A program made the position numbers and the translations under genes. From positions 1,151,914-1,215,913 of the forward strand of contig NZ_VTFS01000001.1 in assembly GCF_009671245.1 (NCBI RefSeq): a stretch of 64,000 nt of DNA, given 5' to 3'. Under the pieces are notes generated by a model. That model was not told the DNA's origin, ran no database searches, and saw nothing but the letters and a program-made list of their open reading frames with translations. This DNA is from Marinicella rhabdoformis. Lineage in GTDB: Bacteria; Pseudomonadota; Gammaproteobacteria; Xanthomonadales; Marinicellaceae. Of the stretch, positions 1 through 8,090 are shown one piece after another. The stretch's first letter is position 1; the number at the start of each line of letters is the position of its first letter.

Positions 1-480
1 AACGAACGCAATCACTTGATCACATTCAGCAATATAGGCATCCAGCCTGTGTAACTGTTCATCAGATGTTACTTCAGGTTCACCCAAACGCCTTTGTGTT
101 GCCGTCATTTGAGCCAAAAAGTGAGTCGAATAATCAAACACCAAAGCATTATCATCACCTTTATGTCGAAAAGGTGAATTTAAGTAAGGTTGGCACAACT
201 GCGCCCATTGGTATTTGCGATAAACTTGTAAATAACTTATCTCAGCAACAATCACGGTTTTTGGTTCAGTAACTTTTAAAGTATCATTCGTAACAGCTTG
301 GGTCATATCTTGTGATTGATCAATCACAACTTTACCCGCGTTCTTGGCAGAATTTTTAACAGCTTGCAATGTAACAAGGTTTGCTGAATTGTTTTTTTGA
401 GGTTGTTCCTGATAGCTGAAAAAAAACCACAATAAAAAAGCTGTTATCAACAAAACCAAAAGGATACGCTTAATCAACAT
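1..480 (-). CDS. Tandem-array B-type periplasmic protein (third B copy), 3' end beyond window
   Basis: This partial gene is read from ATG at 478-480 leftward to the window edge, giving 160 codons with no stop. It begins with a short cytoplasmic start and a hydrophobic anchor (residues about 5-20), followed by a polar linker. It then carries the motif SYLQVYRKYQWAQLC, which matches SYLAIYRRMEWANVC in the B copy at 1374-2660 and SYLQVYQQLQLAKSC in the copy at 3548-4858. It is therefore the third B-type paralogue. The start overlaps the stop of the upstream A-type gene by 11 nt (ATGTTGATTAA, 470-480), as at every other junction of the array. The shared C-terminal cysteine module, if present, lies outside the window. 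Function unknown; predicted bitopic inner-membrane protein facing the periplasm. Confidence 0.8.
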   Translation of the reverse strand, partial: MLIKRILLVLLITAFLLWFFFSYQEQPQKNNSANLVTLQAVKNSAKNAGKVVIDQSQDMTQAVTNDTLKVTEPKTVIVAEISYLQVYRKYQWAQLCQPYLNSPFRHKGDDNALVFDYSTHFLAQMTATQRRLGEPEVTSDEQLHRLDAYIAECDQVIAFV

Positions 481-1384
481 CTTCTCCATTAGCAAAGGCC
501 TTCAACTTTGTAAGCACCAATGCCACATCTTTTTTAACTCCTGGCATGTGGTTTTTTTCAAACCATTCAAAAAATGGCATGCCACAATCATTCGGTGTTT
601 GGTAACAACTTTCTGCTATGATTCCACTGGTTGGCCCACATAAACCATCGGCATCCCAATGACATATCATGTGATCAAATGCCAACTGGGTGACTCTGTG
701 CTGATAACTTTTATTACGGGTTCCCAACCATTGCCCATAATTGAATGTATTATCTATCCCTGTATTTTGCAATGACAACTGTAACCAATGTGCTTTTTGA
801 CTTCTCAGGGCTAAGCGCACCAGCACTGTTGCTTTTTCACGCCTTTCTGCAAAAGGAATAGATCTCAGTGCTTTCACTTTTTCCCCCCATTCAGATGTGG
901 CAGGTATCCAGTCCATAGGCTTCCCAGTAAAACTGCTGACCAACACATGTGGGTGTTTATTTCTTTTCGCAGCACAATGCTTTTTATATTGTTCATCCCA
1001 TGCGGTGTTCTTTATCTTCCCTTCTAATTCCGTTCTCAAAAAACCACGCGTGAACATTTCACAATACATCAATTGATCCATTTGCATGGTGGTTTCAATA
1101 TATGGGTCTTCACTGTACTCAGGTGTGGCAATTTCTTTCATTACCATTTCAAGTCGGTATTCTTGTTCTGATGTCAGTTTCTTTTCTGTTGGTTTTTCTT
1201 GGGGCTGTTTTATTTTTGGTTCTTTGGGTACTTTATTGTTCTCAGTTATTATCTGAGGGTCATTTGATTTAACCTTTTGGCTGGGTTCTTGTGACTTTTT
1301 TAGCCGCACTTTTTCCGGGTATTGAAGTAAAAACCAGATGATCCCCCCTATTAAGACCAAACTCATCCATCCTTTATGTCGCAT
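470..1384 (-). CDS. Tandem-array A-type membrane-anchored periplasmic protein (second A copy)
   Basis: A 304-residue protein of a family I do not recognise. Residues 6-22 form one hydrophobic anchor; residues 25-75 are a lysine/proline/glutamate-rich linker typical of a periplasmic spacer; a folded part begins near YSEDP (90-94), a motif also found in the A copy at 2650-3558. The C-terminus has four cysteines spaced C-x7-C-x10-C-x6-C (C241, C249, C260, C267), then a conserved MPG-xx-KDVALV segment. The spacing is identical in the other A copy, so two disulfides are plausible. ATG lies 11 nt inside the end of the upstream B gene and TAA lies 11 nt inside the downstream B gene, which suggests translational coupling. 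Sequence identity to the other A copy is low outside the motifs, so the duplication is old. Confidence 0.8.
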   Translation of the reverse strand: MRHKGWMSLVLIGGIIWFLLQYPEKVRLKKSQEPSQKVKSNDPQIITENNKVPKEPKIKQPQEKPTEKKLTSEQEYRLEMVMKEIATPEYSEDPYIETTMQMDQLMYCEMFTRGFLRTELEGKIKNTAWDEQYKKHCAAKRNKHPHVLVSSFTGKPMDWIPATSEWGEKVKALRSIPFAERREKATVLVRLALRSQKAHWLQLSLQNTGIDNTFNYGQWLGTRNKSYQHRVTQLAFDHMICHWDADGLCGPTSGIIAESCYQTPNDCGMPFFEWFEKNHMPGVKKDVALVLTKLKAFANGEDVD

Positions 1385-2660
1385 AGTTGTCTTCCATCCA
1401 TTGATACAAAATCAGCACATCTTCAAGTAAATTTGGAGACATGGCATGATTGAGGTAAAAATCCTGTACCGAAACCTGACACGCCTCTGGCATGTCCAGG
1501 TAATAGCCTAAACACAACTGCATCGCCAAAACACTTTCGGCAGAACAATCATAGCCCAAGCCACACAAATACAAAACCGCTGCTGGTTGTGCCGCCTCAG
1601 CAAAAGTATGAGCTGCTTCAATTCCAAATGATTCCATCATTTGTTCACCCGGCGTTCTCAATGGAAACCCCTGCTCTGATCGATAATAAGAAAAAGACAT
1701 ACCCAGCCTTGAAATATCATTACTCCATTCCGCAGCCAGTTTAACTAACTTAAACACATCTGGGTCATCCCCAATCAAACGCACTTGCAGCTCCATCCAC
1801 TGCTGTAACAATTGTGACCACGCTGCCTGATAAGCTTCGTTTTCAGTGTCATAAATGTTTACCAGTTGATCATCGAGTTTCTTGATTTCTGCCACCAGAA
1901 ACTCATATGAAGCCAAGGCCTCCTGGCTGTCTAAGCTGTTTTCTAAATCATTGATCTCCTCACTTAACGCCCTCATTTCACTATATATACTGGACTTTTC
2001 TTGATCATTTAATTTGACACTTTGCTTTTTGACTTCTTCAAGGTTTTTTCGAGCTTGGTAAAATGACTTTGTAAGCTCAAAATGTGTTTTAATGTGTTTT
2101 TCTTTTTGGGTTTTCGCGGGAGTGGTTTCAAGTAAGTGTTCGAGCTCAAGAAACACTGTGTTACCTTGATTCACTTCACTTTCATCTACTTGGGCATAAG
2201 TGAAAACAGCAGTCTTTAACCCCTCACAATATTCTTGGTAACGTTTCAACCCTGAAATCGCACGAGGATCTAATTCAGTTTGTGCATCTTTTTGATGATG
2301 ATTTTTTGTTAAGGTCGTAACAAAATCTGAAGATGGATTGCCCTTATTACGAAAGGCAAACCAAAAATACCGGCCACAGACATTTGCCCATTCCATACGA
2401 CGATAAATGGCCAAATAGCTCCAGTCTTTACTTACTTGATTATTAGATTGAACAACATAATCAGTGACTTCTTTAGAATTAAACGACTTGTTTTTTAATT
2501 GCTGTTTGATGTTCTGAATATTGATTGTTTGTTCAATGGTATTGGTTTTTAAACTGACAAGGTTGGCTGTTTGTTTTTTCTGCTCATCTGTCTCAAGCAA
2601 GAAAAAGGCCATAACGACCAACAAAACCATCACGATAGCAATATAACGCTTATTCTTCAT
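1374..2660 (-). CDS. Tandem-array B-type membrane-anchored periplasmic protein (second B copy)
   Basis: 428 residues. A hydrophobic anchor (about 5-23) is followed by a polar linker, the B-type motif SYLAIYRRMEWANVC, a long charged helical region (about 190-280, rich in Glu/Lys/Gln, possibly coiled coil) and the shared C-terminal module with cysteines C366, C372, C383 and C394 (C-x5-C-x10-C-x10-C). The middle C-x10-C spacing equals that of the A-type proteins, so the two types probably share a homologous C-terminal domain. Both gene ends overlap neighbours by 11 nt (2650-2660 and 1374-1384). Unknown function; no enzymatic motif seen. Confidence 0.8.
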   Translation of the reverse strand: MKNKRYIAIVMVLLVVMAFFLLETDEQKKQTANLVSLKTNTIEQTINIQNIKQQLKNKSFNSKEVTDYVVQSNNQVSKDWSYLAIYRRMEWANVCGRYFWFAFRNKGNPSSDFVTTLTKNHHQKDAQTELDPRAISGLKRYQEYCEGLKTAVFTYAQVDESEVNQGNTVFLELEHLLETTPAKTQKEKHIKTHFELTKSFYQARKNLEEVKKQSVKLNDQEKSSIYSEMRALSEEINDLENSLDSQEALASYEFLVAEIKKLDDQLVNIYDTENEAYQAAWSQLLQQWMELQVRLIGDDPDVFKLVKLAAEWSNDISRLGMSFSYYRSEQGFPLRTPGEQMMESFGIEAAHTFAEAAQPAAVLYLCGLGYDCSAESVLAMQLCLGYYLDMPEACQVSVQDFYLNHAMSPNLLEDVLILYQWMEDNYAT

Positions 2661-3558
2661 TAACTTTTTGTTTCAAATAGTCAATCACCAATGCCACGTC
2701 TTTCTGTTGGCCTGGCATGGTGACTTGATGGTACCAAGTCTGAAAATCCACACCGCAATGTTTTTCATCTGCAACACATTTTTGTAACATAAAGAAGCTG
2801 TTGGATCCACAACTGACCCCATTTTGAAATTCACATGACAGTTTTTGCGTTGCCAAACTGATGATGTAAGCGTGGTATGACCGGTCTGTTGATTTAAAAA
2901 TGTTTTGACCCATTGTTATAGGTTCATACCTCATACCATAGCGAAACCCCAAGCCTGATGCCGCAATGACAGGGCCACTTTTTGTTTCTACAGCAGCCAA
3001 AACTTCATCAGACATAAGCTCACTTTGTGATCGAGACAAATCACGTTGTTTTTTAAGTCTGCCATATTTGGAATTAGGCACCAAAGCTTCTTTGTGTTTT
3101 TTATATTCATCAATGTCACTGATGACTGGATACTGTTTCATAAATTCTGGGCACACCAAACGTGCTTTTTTAACCTGTGCCAAAGCGGCATCAGTCGCTT
3201 GTTGGCCAAAAAACAGCAAAGCCTCTAAATCTGGTAAACATTGAAAGTGTTGAAATACAATAGACTCCATCTCAACAATGGGGTCTTCACTGTATTGTCT
3301 GTTTTGAAGTTCTTTCAGGATAGCCGACTCCGTTGATGCTTTTTCAACATCAACATCACCTTTAACTGCAGTGGTTTTCTTGAGCTCAATTTCTTTTAGC
3401 ATGGGCTTATCTGTCATTACTGGTATGGTGACAACTCCTACAGTTTCATCATTTGGTACAACAGCTGTTTCAACCGGCAATGTTTTTTTCCAAACCAACA
3501 CGCCGCAAAAACTCACCACGATAAACAACAATGCAACCAGCATGAATTTACGATCCAT
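2650..3558 (-). CDS. Tandem-array A-type membrane-anchored periplasmic protein (first A copy)
   Basis: 302 residues from the chosen ATG at 3556-3558 (MDRKF). An upstream in-frame ATG at 3580-3582 would add 8 residues, but the inner start gives the same 11-nt overlap with the preceding gene (ATGGATCGTAA) as the other junctions, and places the hydrophobic anchor at residues about 5-22. It contains the A-type YSEDP motif and the four-cysteine module C242, C250, C261, C268 (C-x7-C-x10-C-x6-C), then MPG-xx-KDVALV. Predicted periplasmic with an N-terminal membrane anchor. Function unknown. Confidence 0.8.
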   Translation of the reverse strand: MDRKFMLVALLFIVVSFCGVLVWKKTLPVETAVVPNDETVGVVTIPVMTDKPMLKEIELKKTTAVKGDVDVEKASTESAILKELQNRQYSEDPIVEMESIVFQHFQCLPDLEALLFFGQQATDAALAQVKKARLVCPEFMKQYPVISDIDEYKKHKEALVPNSKYGRLKKQRDLSRSQSELMSDEVLAAVETKSGPVIAASGLGFRYGMRYEPITMGQNIFKSTDRSYHAYIISLATQKLSCEFQNGVSCGSNSFFMLQKCVADEKHCGVDFQTWYHQVTMPGQQKDVALVIDYLKQKVNEE

Positions 3559-4858
3559 ATTGTGCCTCCAACCAATCAACAACGTATCGAATGTCCTGTA
3601 ACTGGTGCTGTCCTAACCACCGGGTACGCATGAAATTTTCAACACTTAAACCACATGCAGCTGGCTCTGTCCTGACGCCATAAAAAGGCAAACACAAGTT
3701 CCTGATCAATAATGAATCTGCCAAACAATCACCACCCAAGTTACAGTAAATCATGCGATCAATATGATCCCCATTAATGGCCAACCATTCTGTATCTATA
3801 CCGCCTATTAAAGTTTGTGTAATTTCCATCGGGAAAACGTATTCAGGCACCAGTTCATCGACAGACATGTTTTTGATCTGTTTTTTACCAACATAAGTAA
3901 ACATCAATTGTTTTGATGCTAAATTCAGTGCTTGATTTACTTCAGCAAAAACTTCAGGGCCATTGCTGTACAACATATTAAACAATTCGTCTGTTTTTTC
4001 ATGCAGTGCTACCATCACCTGATTTCTCAGCGTTTCATCAACCCGTTTCTGTGCAGACAATTGTGCTTGTATAGCTTCAATTTGTAGCGTAATTTCCATT
4101 TGCAATTTTGAGTTGTTTAGCGCCGTTGGTTCATACCTGCTTTTGTTCAGCGCCTTAAGTTGATTGACTAATTCCAACACAGCTTCGGCTGTCAAAGTGT
4201 CATCACCCTTTGAAATAAATGCCACTTGAGACAACAAATCTTTCCATGTTTCAATCAGATCCAGAGCACGTGATAGAGCCTGTTCTTTTTCTGATTCAGG
4301 TTTTGTTAGTGACAACTGCTCTGCTAATTCTTCTACCAAGATATGTTGATTGAACGAGTTTGACTCTTGATCCTTGATAAATACCTGGTTTGACAAACCC
4401 ATCACATGCTCTTTCAAGTCTGAGCACTCTACAATTTGTTGATGCAACAAATCGAACTGTACCCTTGACGGTTGATACAGTTCATCCTGACTCACATTGC
4501 GCATGGTTTCTGTCAACCAGCGATCAAAATCTATGTTTTCATCCGTCATCAATTCTGAAAAGATGGATTGACAGCTTTTAGCCAATTGAAGTTGCTGATA
4601 CACCTGTAAATAACTGAGCGCTTTTTGAGTTTCAACCGCATCAGGCTGACGTTCTGAAATTTCAAACGACTCTACTGAATGCTGTGCTTTTGGTTTGACC
4701 CGTTCATTTTCAGTTTGTTTAACCTGGTTGTTCAAATTGATGCCGTCTGTTTTTGAAACCAGATTAGGCGTTGTTTTAAACTCTTTTTGTTCTTTTGCGG
4801 TCCAAAACCACAGCAAAACAGCAATAACAATGATTACCAGTAAGGATAATTTTTTCAT
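3548..4858 (-). CDS. Tandem-array B-type membrane-anchored periplasmic protein (first B copy)
   Basis: 436 residues; the first gene of the array in transcription order. Residues 3-19 are hydrophobic (LSLLVIIVIAVLLWFW), followed by a Gln/Glu/Lys-rich linker, the B motif SYLQVYQQLQLAKSC, a largely helical middle, and the C-terminal module C372, C378, C389, C402 (C-x5-C-x10-C-x12-C). No good Shine-Dalgarno sequence is visible before ATG 4858. It lies 34 nt downstream of the substrate-binding-like gene at 4893-5747, so the two may be co-transcribed. Function unknown. The two-gene unit B-A looks to have been duplicated at least once, with a further B copy at the window edge. Confidence 0.8.
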   Translation of the reverse strand: MKKLSLLVIIVIAVLLWFWTAKEQKEFKTTPNLVSKTDGINLNNQVKQTENERVKPKAQHSVESFEISERQPDAVETQKALSYLQVYQQLQLAKSCQSIFSELMTDENIDFDRWLTETMRNVSQDELYQPSRVQFDLLHQQIVECSDLKEHVMGLSNQVFIKDQESNSFNQHILVEELAEQLSLTKPESEKEQALSRALDLIETWKDLLSQVAFISKGDDTLTAEAVLELVNQLKALNKSRYEPTALNNSKLQMEITLQIEAIQAQLSAQKRVDETLRNQVMVALHEKTDELFNMLYSNGPEVFAEVNQALNLASKQLMFTYVGKKQIKNMSVDELVPEYVFPMEITQTLIGGIDTEWLAINGDHIDRMIYCNLGGDCLADSLLIRNLCLPFYGVRTEPAACGLSVENFMRTRWLGQHQLQDIRYVVDWLEAQYGS

Positions 4859-4892
4859 GAGCGTGTGTAAGTTTGTTTTATCAGCTTGTAAA

Positions 4893-5747
4893 TTACAGTT
4901 TGTGATATAAGTTTTTGGGAGTGAATTTTTGATGCACCAAGCCCAAATCCTTTAATGTCTCTGTGGTGTCATTAAGTACGCCTTCTTTCAAGTCGATTGA
5001 CGCGCTCCATTTGGTATAGGACAACCATTCGGCCACATCTTCTGACTTTAAATCATACAATTGTGCAATTTTTTCAACTTTATCAGGATCAGCGGTTAAT
5101 TTTTGTGCTTGCCCAAATGCGGTTTCAAGCAAGGCTTTGACTTTATCTGCATGCAATGCCAAGGTTTGTTGGCTGGCAACGACGACAAAACAGGACCAGG
5201 GTGTTGGACATTCACCAATGCGTCGGAATTCTCCACTGTCCACATAAGGCTTGGTGGTAAACTTTTCCCAAAAGAACACATCGGCTTTTTCTTCTTTGAA
5301 TGCCAAACGTGCACCGTCTAAATTATTAATCACTCGGAACTGAAGTTTATGGACAGGCCAATCTTGCTGGCGGGCATGAACATACGGCATCAAATGTGAG
5401 CCCGAACCATAGCGACTGATGGCATACCTGTGGTGGTATATTTCATTGACGTCATGGATATCAGATTCGGCCGGCACATGAATGCCCCAGATGATAGGTG
5501 AGTCAGTATAAAAAGAGACGATTTTATAGTTGGCACTGCGTGAAATGCCTGAAATAGCACCCTCAGTCAACAATATAGCCATGTCGAGTTCTTCATTTTT
5601 GATGGCCTGAATCATACCACCTGTGCCTTCATAAAAATCAGTCCACTCTGCTTTGATGCCCTTGGCTTCTAATTCACCGCTCTTCAGCGCCATGTGCCAA
5701 GGCAAATTATAATGTTCAGGTACACCGCCTATTCTTAATCTGATCAT
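4893..5747 (-). CDS. Orphan NMT1/SsuA-like substrate-binding fold protein, no signal peptide
   Basis: 284 residues with the type 2 periplasmic-binding-protein fold of the NMT1/THI5/SsuA group. It begins directly with the first strand (IRLRIGGVPEHYNLPWHMA), followed by the usual segments: KSGELEAKGIKAEW, the glycine-rich loop GTGGMIQAI, and a later hinge strand near FRVINNLDGARLAF. There is no signal peptide or lipobox, so it should be cytoplasmic. No ABC ATPase or permease is adjacent. Similar stand-alone cytoplasmic proteins exist in fungi and bacteria (the Ca3427-type group). The ligand cannot be read from sequence; family members bind small sulfonates, nitrate/nitrite-type ions or pyrimidine precursors. 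It could be in an operon with the array downstream. Confidence 0.7.
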   Translation of the reverse strand: MIRLRIGGVPEHYNLPWHMALKSGELEAKGIKAEWTDFYEGTGGMIQAIKNEELDMAILLTEGAISGISRSANYKIVSFYTDSPIIWGIHVPAESDIHDVNEIYHHRYAISRYGSGSHLMPYVHARQQDWPVHKLQFRVINNLDGARLAFKEEKADVFFWEKFTTKPYVDSGEFRRIGECPTPWSCFVVVASQQTLALHADKVKALLETAFGQAQKLTADPDKVEKIAQLYDLKSEDVAEWLSYTKWSASIDLKEGVLNDTTETLKDLGLVHQKFTPKNLYHKL

Positions 5748-5844
5748 GATTGGTTTTTACTTTTAAAAGACTCATTATATCAACAAAACAGCATCCTCTC
5801 ATGTGCGTTAAGCCACAAATTGCAAAGCATGTTAAACTCATTTC

Positions 5845-6597
5845 ATGAAATACTTACTGCTACTTTTATGCTTTTTAAATACAGCACATGCCAACGCCCC
5901 CATCAAATTGTTAATCAAAGGTGGCGTTCAAGAAAAAACCCAGTTTTATGTTTTACCCATCACTTATAAAGGTGATGGCGTGAACCCCAGCTATGAAGTA
6001 GAAGAAGCCATCAAAGTAGCGATATCTGGTGCTGGACTGTTCTCAATGTCATCTCGTTTAAAACCTCCTCAAAATGTAGAAAACCTCAATCAATGGAATT
6101 TTCTTGGCGTGCGTTTTATTTTAACTGGACAGTTATTTGAAGAGAAAAACAGTTTGATTTTGCGGTTGTCTGTTCAAGATACTCTAACCCAAAAGGGGCT
6201 ACAGGTTTCTTCAGTGTTGATGCCTGATCGGCTCAAATTCAGCGTGCAATTATTTGCCGATCAAGTTTATCGGACCTTATTCTATGCCGCACACACCAAC
6301 TTAGATACGTTTGAAATCATGCAAAATGAAGACACAGCTTTGACCAATTACATGCACAGCATTGTCAAAACTTTTAAAAATGCCTGGTCAAAAACTGACA
6401 ACAAAGGATCGTGTTTGGTACACATAAACCAAATGCCCGGTGGCGGTATTTTTACCCATAATATGCAAGAAAATTGCTTCCATAATCAAACCTTTGCAGA
6501 GGAAATAAGCGAAATGGTTCAACAAGTTGAAGTTTTACCCTATGAACATTACCAAGAACAATTCAATAAAAGCATCCACATCACCTTTTCAAGGTAA
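5845..6597 (+). CDS. TolB-N/TolA-C-like two-domain periplasmic protein
   Basis: 250 residues with a signal peptide (about 1-16, cleavage near AHA-NA). Residues about 20-150 resemble the N-terminal domain of TolB: a glycine-rich start, a PITY strand in place of the TolB PI/PF strand, an ISGAGLFSM segment matching the SGLF motif, W-x-x-x-GVRFILTGQ matching W...G.. ..v.G, and a final DQVYRTLF. The TolB beta-propeller is missing. Residues about 168-250 resemble the TolA C-terminal domain: YMHSIVKTFKNAW, a Cys in SCLVHI, PGGGIF, a second Cys, F..EI..MV, LPYEHYQEQF and a closing hydrophobic strand. TolA domain III has the same C...PGG...C...LP layout. Domain assignments are by motif, not by search. 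It stands alone between convergent and divergent genes. Confidence 0.65.
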   Translation: MKYLLLLLCFLNTAHANAPIKLLIKGGVQEKTQFYVLPITYKGDGVNPSYEVEEAIKVAISGAGLFSMSSRLKPPQNVENLNQWNFLGVRFILTGQLFEEKNSLILRLSVQDTLTQKGLQVSSVLMPDRLKFSVQLFADQVYRTLFYAAHTNLDTFEIMQNEDTALTNYMHSIVKTFKNAWSKTDNKGSCLVHINQMPGGGIFTHNMQENCFHNQTFAEEISEMVQQVEVLPYEHYQEQFNKSIHITFSR

Positions 6598-6605
6598 ACC
6601 TTGAG

Positions 6606-8090
6606 TCAGTGTTCTACATTGTCTGAATTGGCATTGCGCTGTAGGTGTAACCCTAGGTCAACCAAATGTTTATCCATTCCCCATTCTCGCAAATGCTTAA
6701 CCGCCCACTCAGGACTTTCATCAGCATGACATTCATTACAGGCATTGGGCGAGTTTTCCAAGCCCATGCGTTGTGACAATAGCGGGTTTGGAATGGTGCC
6801 AATGTTATGCGCACGGACAAAATGTGGCACACCTGAAACTTGGTTCAACATGTTTTTCGGCATGTGACAATCGTAACAATAAGAGCCTTCAGTGCCAGAT
6901 TTGTGCTTGCTGTGTGCACCTGAATTTTTCACAATGTCCATATGGCAGTCGCTGCAAAATTGATTGCTTTGCACACTGGGTTGCAGCAGGCCTTTAGCCG
7001 TTGGTTTTTTATTGTCATGCGGGTTATGACAATCATAGCAACGCATGTCGGTTGCTTGATAATGCTTAGAGTCAGCAAAAGAACGGAACAAAGTGCCCAA
7101 GCCTTTGGGGCGCCCATCAGGCCAAACTTCAATCGTCGGAATGGTTCTGCCCGGAACCAGCTCCGCTTCTGCGAAATAGGGGGATAAATCATTTAACTGC
7201 CCATGTTCATCATATCCTGGGCGGTAATTTCTATACAAGTCCATGCGTGTGCGCAAGATGTCAGCACCATGGCAACGCGCACAAACGCTCAATGCCACCC
7301 CCTGATCTTGCTTTGTCGCATTCATGATAAATGGTGCTTGCTTGTCAAAGATCCGTTGATCTAACCATGAAGCCAATCGGTTCATCGGCTTGTCATCCAT
7401 GTATTCAACATGATCACTTCCTGGTCCATGACACACTTCACAACCGACACCCAGTTCTGTCCATTCAACATCTGCCTGGGTATGCGCACGGTCTTTATCA
7501 TGTTCTTCCAAATTCGTGGTGTGACAACGGGCACAATAGAGGTTCCATGCCGAATTGAGTGGCTTCATTTGCTCCCACATGTCATGCACCGAGTGAATGC
7601 TTTGTTCCTGTTCATTCCAGTAAGCGAAAAACTCATTGCGTGGCACCGACCATTGAATCGGCAAACGACGCAACACGCCACCATTTTCTTTGGTCAGGAA
7701 AGTCTGTCTGTATTGAAAACCAATCACTTTATCAATCTTCATCTCAGTAAATGTATCAGCACCTATGTCACGCAACGCCATAAAGTATTCACCATTGCGG
7801 TTATACATTTTAGCCGCAGGCAAATGGTCAAACTGGGTTTTTCGATGCTTTTCAGGGATAAAGAAAGCACCTTCACTGAAATTAGCAACAAATGCATCAG
7901 GCCCTGATTCACTGACGATGTGGTGATGAGGTGACTGTTTCCATGCAGCAAAATTAATGAAATGACAATCCCCACACACTTGACTACCGACATAATCGGC
8001 ATGAAACACTTCTGGCGCAGGATCTCGTAATAGGTAAATAACAGCTATTGCTACAGGTATGATCAAGAGCATCAGAGCCAGTTTTTTCAC
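6606..8090 (-). CDS. Octahaem c-type cytochrome
   Basis: 494 residues with an N-terminal membrane anchor (about 3-21). Eight CxxCH haem-binding motifs are visible: residues 39-43, 186-190, 217-221, 270-274, 351-355, 379-383, 405-409 and 451-455. The first motif context (GSQVCGDCHFINFAAWKQSP) is typical of the cytochrome c554-like family, and the last four motifs resemble the multihaem redox modules of nitrite or sulfur-compound reductases. Likely a periplasmic electron-transfer protein held at the inner membrane. ATG overlaps the stop of the DedA-like gene upstream by 4 nt (ATGA, 8087-8090), so the two are translationally coupled. Substrate cannot be assigned. No cytochrome maturation genes are in the window. 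Confidence 0.85.
   Translation of the reverse strand: MKKLALMLLIIPVAIAVIYLLRDPAPEVFHADYVGSQVCGDCHFINFAAWKQSPHHHIVSESGPDAFVANFSEGAFFIPEKHRKTQFDHLPAAKMYNRNGEYFMALRDIGADTFTEMKIDKVIGFQYRQTFLTKENGGVLRRLPIQWSVPRNEFFAYWNEQEQSIHSVHDMWEQMKPLNSAWNLYCARCHTTNLEEHDKDRAHTQADVEWTELGVGCEVCHGPGSDHVEYMDDKPMNRLASWLDQRIFDKQAPFIMNATKQDQGVALSVCARCHGADILRTRMDLYRNYRPGYDEHGQLNDLSPYFAEAELVPGRTIPTIEVWPDGRPKGLGTLFRSFADSKHYQATDMRCYDCHNPHDNKKPTAKGLLQPSVQSNQFCSDCHMDIVKNSGAHSKHKSGTEGSYCYDCHMPKNMLNQVSGVPHFVRAHNIGTIPNPLLSQRMGLENSPNACNECHADESPEWAVKHLREWGMDKHLVDLGLHLQRNANSDNVEH

Noticed and set aside
7410-7907. 165-residue plus-strand frame inside the cytochrome gene
   Set aside because: It is antisense to an eight-CxxCH cytochrome whose frame is well supported; no protein-like features in the opposite frame.
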